Made by a program: the position numbers and the translations under genes
Shown here: positions 6,275 through 7,719 of the stretch, one piece after another
Layout of the letters: the number at the start of each line of letters is the position of its first letter
Position numbering within the stretch: the first letter of the stretch is position 1
Assembly: GCA_025054735.1 (NCBI GenBank)
Contig: JANWZG010000172.1
Span: 1-7,719 of the forward strand
Reading direction: 5' to 3'
Source of the DNA: Cyanobacteriota bacterium
GTDB lineage: Bacteria; Cyanobacteriota; Cyanobacteriia; SKYG9
DNA length: 7,719 nucleotides
The notes under the pieces: model-generated
The model's input: the letters and a program-made list of their open reading frames with translations, nothing else
Told to the model about the DNA's origin: nothing
The model's database searches: none

Positions 6275-6312
6275 CTAGGGGATAAATACACGAGTGGCAC
6301 TCCTATCCCTAG
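6275..6312. other. Long interrupted hairpin
   Basis: CTAGGGGATA (6275-6284) pairs with TATCCCTAG (6304-6312) with a single bulged G. Within the loop, GAGT/ACTC (6292-6295 with 6299-6302) forms a second stem around GGC. There is no T-tract on either side, so it is not an obvious terminator. It could lie in the kinase leader or belong to a repeat. Confidence 0.45.
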
Positions 6313-6520
6313 AAATTTCAGCGACGTTATCACAACCAAAACAGTAGTCTACCATTGCCACCTGCCTAACGCCAATTTTACAAACTCAAACACCAGATGG
6401 TCAGATGTATCGTTGGTTACTAACCCTTGGCGATGCAGATGTAGCCGTATGCAGGCTAGTAAAACATTACAGCTCAATTTACGGCTTTACGGCTCAATTT
6501 TAAGGTAGCGCCTTGGTTCA

Positions 6521-6636
6521 TAGTAGGTGTCTAAGTAAGCGCTGAAGCCTTTACTACGAACTCTAGCCTTATTACGAACTCTAGATAGTACCTAGATTTA
6601 CAGCAGGTGCCTAAGCACAAAACCCTTACCACGAAC
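6521..6636. repeat. Cluster of degenerate TACGAAC-ended repeats (copy B and relatives)
   Basis: GTAAGCGCTGAAGCCTTTAC followed by TACGAAC (6535-6561) is the second copy of the element at 2172-2198. It is followed by a shortened unit, CCTTATTACGAACTCTAG (6567-6584), and a diverged one at 6601-6636 that shares the flank GCAGGTGCCTAAG with AGTAGGTGTCTAAG at 6522-6535 and ends CCTTACCACGAAC. The three units lie head to tail over about 115 bases. Confidence 0.65.
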
Positions 6637-6738
6637 GTTGCTTTTAGTTGGCGACAGTACACTAGCTAGCCGCTCATCACGAGTCCTAAAGCTCTTGCTG
6701 CAAACCTTAGTAGCAACTATGTACTAATACGCCAGTTT

Positions 6739-6765
6739 AGCACTATACCAATAGAGAATAGTGCT
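6739..6765. other. Perfect 8-bp hairpin
   Basis: AGCACTAT (6739-6746) pairs perfectly with ATAGTGCT (6758-6765) across an 11-base loop. Neither strand has a clear T-tract after it, so a terminator role is not supported. Confidence 0.5.
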
Positions 6766-6800
6766 TCCCTCAATCTCTGTGTGTGGACTAACTAATCTGA

Positions 6801-6871
6801 CTGATCTAACTAAAGAGAATTTAGTAGAACGATCAGCATAGGTGGTGACTGTCTAAATTGTAGAAATTTAG
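6801..6871. other. Two adjacent hairpins upstream of the pirin promoter
   Basis: The first is two-tiered: CTGATC/GATCAG (6801-6806 with 6831-6836) encloses ACTAAA/TTTAGT (6809-6814 with 6820-6825) around a GAGAA loop. The second is CTAAATT/AATTTAG (6853-6859 with 6865-6871) with a 5-base loop. They end 28 bases before the -35 box. They could be operators, part of a small RNA, or AT-rich debris. Confidence 0.45.
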
Positions 6872-6898
6872 GAAACAAAGTGTATATAAACTAAAGTA

Positions 6899-6927
6899 TT
6901 GTCTTTTTTTAAGAATCAATTCATAAT
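6899..6927 (+). promoter_or_regulatory. Sigma70-type promoter of the pirin gene
   Basis: TTGTCT (6899-6904, 4 of 6 to TTGACA) and CATAAT (6922-6927, 5 of 6 to TATAAT) are separated by the ideal 17 bases, in an AT-rich stretch that includes a T-run. Transcription would start near 6934, giving a leader of about 260 bases before the pirin ATG. Confidence 0.6.
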
Positions 6928-6943
6928 AGTGCTATCGGTAGAA

Positions 6944-7055
6944 AGCTAACTAGTCGTGGCTATTGAATCTGTAGTTATAGCTGGCAACAAACTTGAGGGA
7001 GCAAACACCAGAGAGCGCATACTACAGAACAATGGTTGTCTGATAAAACCTTCTG
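6944..7055 (+). promoter_or_regulatory. Structured stretch of the pirin leader
   Basis: AGCTAACTA (6944-6952) can pair with TAGTTATAGCT (6972-6982) with a 2-base bulge. Further on, CAGAA (7025-7029) can pair with TTCTG (7051-7055) while enclosing GGTT/AACC (7034-7037 with 7047-7050). Alternatively ACAA/TTGT (7029-7032 with 7036-7039) plus CAG/CTG (7025-7027 with 7040-7042) forms a smaller competing hairpin. No known riboswitch is recognised. Confidence 0.3.
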
Positions 7056-7182
7056 CCTGAGAGTATGTCACTGCTGAAGTGTGCTCTGTGAGCTGTGTCT
7101 CAACTTTCTCGTGACTAGCTATGGCTACTCAGTTCTACGGCGGTGTGAGCGTCGGCCATACATCACTTTTATTCATTCCATC

Positions 7183-7187
7183 GGAGG
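7183..7187 (+). promoter_or_regulatory. GGAGG ribosome binding site of the pirin gene
   Basis: GGAGG lies 8 bases before the ATG at 7196. It decides in favour of this start over an in-frame ATG at 7121 that has no such site. Confidence 0.85.
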
Positions 7188-7195
7188 CAAACCAC

Positions 7196-7719
7196 ATGAT
7201 TACTATTCGTTCAGCTCACGATCGCGGTGTTGCCAACTTTGGCTGGCTAGATAGTCGGCACACCTTTTCCTTTGGTAACTATTACGACCCAAACCACATG
7301 GGTTTCGCCACGCTACGGGTTATTAACGAAGATAAGGTTGCTCCTGGTCAAGGCTTTGATACCCACGGCCATCGCGATATGGAAATCATTTCCTACGTCT
7401 TAGCAGGCAGGTTGGAACACAAAGACAGCATTGGCACTGGCTCTGTAATTCGCCCTGGTGATGTGCAACGTATGTCTGCTGGCACGGGTATTCTCCACAG
7501 TGAATTTAATGCCTCTCAAACCGAGCCTGTGCACTTTTTGCAAATCTGGATCTTGCCAGAGCAGCGAGGCATTCAGCCAGGGTACGAGCAAAAAACCTTC
7601 ACCGATGAGGAAAAACAAGGCCAATTGCGGTTAGTAGGCTCTCGCGATGGTCGGGATGGCTCCATTACCATTCATCAGGATGTTAACCTCTACGCCTCAC
7701 TGCTAACGGACAGAGATAC
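7196..7719 (+). CDS. Pirin family protein, N-terminal part (3' end outside window)
   Basis: The first 174 residues of a bacterial pirin, a bicupin metal-binding protein; the gene runs off the right edge, where roughly a quarter may be missing. It starts MITIRSAHDRGVANFGWLD, the classic pirin opening, followed by HTFSFGNYYDPNHMGF (22-37). The metal site of the first cupin is complete: His57 and His59 in DTHGHRDME (55-63), and His101 and Glu103 in ILHSEFN (99-105). Relatives such as E. coli YhhW show quercetin dioxygenase activity in vitro, and other pirins act as redox or iron-sensing regulators, so the true role here is open. The protein is probably cytosolic. GGAGG precedes the ATG by 8 bases, and a promoter about 270 bases upstream implies a long leader. 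An in-frame ATG at 7121 would add 25 residues unlike pirins. Confidence 0.95.
   Translation, partial: MITIRSAHDRGVANFGWLDSRHTFSFGNYYDPNHMGFATLRVINEDKVAPGQGFDTHGHRDMEIISYVLAGRLEHKDSIGTGSVIRPGDVQRMSAGTGILHSEFNASQTEPVHFLQIWILPEQRGIQPGYEQKTFTDEEKQGQLRLVGSRDGRDGSITIHQDVNLYASLLTDRD

Larger units (their letters stand above)
6095..7195. other. 1.1-kb divergent intergenic region, no convincing gene
   Basis: This region separates the leftward kinase from the rightward pirin. Its few short open frames (for example 6405-6503 and 6956-7060) lack ribosome sites or recognisable products. It holds short imperfect direct repeats (6136-6150 with 6151-6164; AGCTCAATTT at 6471 and GGCTCAATTT at 6491), a cluster of TACGAAC-type repeats (6521-6636), hairpins at 6275-6312, 6739-6765, 6801-6836 and 6853-6871, and the pirin promoter near 6899. 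No kinase promoter is convincing. I see no tRNA, transposase or attachment site. It may be a decayed locus or a site of repeat accumulation. Confidence 0.6.

Noticed and set aside
6405..6503. 32-residue open frame in the kinase-pirin spacer
   Set aside because: No ribosome site, no recognisable product, and it contains a short direct repeat; length is within chance expectation.
6956..7060. 34-residue GTG-started upstream frame in the pirin leader
   Set aside because: GTG start without a Shine-Dalgarno and no recognisable family; a leader peptide is possible, but nothing in the sequence supports it beyond being open.
7121..7195. 25-residue N-terminal extension of pirin from ATG 7121
   Set aside because: The GGAGG site at 7183-7187 is ideally placed for ATG 7196, and pirins typically begin at this MITIR-like sequence.

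Overview
This window looks like chromosomal DNA of a cyanobacterium. The octamer GCGATCGC (HIP1) occurs three times, against about 0.1 expected by chance in 7.7 kb, and its core CGATCG occurs many times more. The gene set also fits: tandem TIGR00266/AIM24 proteins, an M48 protease, and a four-cysteine Ser/Thr kinase with a WD40 propeller, an architecture typical of cyanobacteria with large genomes. I cannot name the species.

Layout from left to right. Positions 2-355 hold the 3' end of an AIM24-family gene that is cut by the window edge. A second, complete AIM24 gene (464-1168) follows, then 9 bases later a membrane-anchored M48 zinc protease (1178-2011); these three genes run rightward as a likely operon. 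Next comes a small leftward gene for a 65-residue protein of unknown function (2303-2500). It has a strong Shine-Dalgarno sequence, a hairpin-rich leader and a Rho-independent terminator (2063-2093) whose T-tract points left. hisS (histidyl-tRNA synthetase, 2891-4177) runs rightward and meets, tail to tail and 36 bases apart, a large leftward gene (4214-6094) for a zinc-ribbon/kinase/seven-blade WD40 signalling protein. About 1.1 kb without a convincing gene follows (6095-7195); it contains degenerate interspersed repeats, several hairpins and a good sigma70-type promoter. That promoter lies upstream of a pirin gene (7196 to the window end) that is cut at its 3' end.

Functionally, hisS is housekeeping and the other genes look like stress, envelope or signalling functions. 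The AIM24-M48 pairing is the most suggestive functional link, because it recalls the mitochondrial inner-membrane proteins AIM24 and OMA1; this is inference only.

The most unusual non-coding feature is that four of the five stop-codon regions visible in the window carry or abut short tandem duplications (units of 16, 11, 15 and 9-10 bp). A palindromic repeat ending in TACGAAC appears at two distant places with a compensatory base-pair change, which suggests a mobile or structured repeat family. I found no CRISPR array, tRNA, rRNA, transposase or clearly new multi-gene system.
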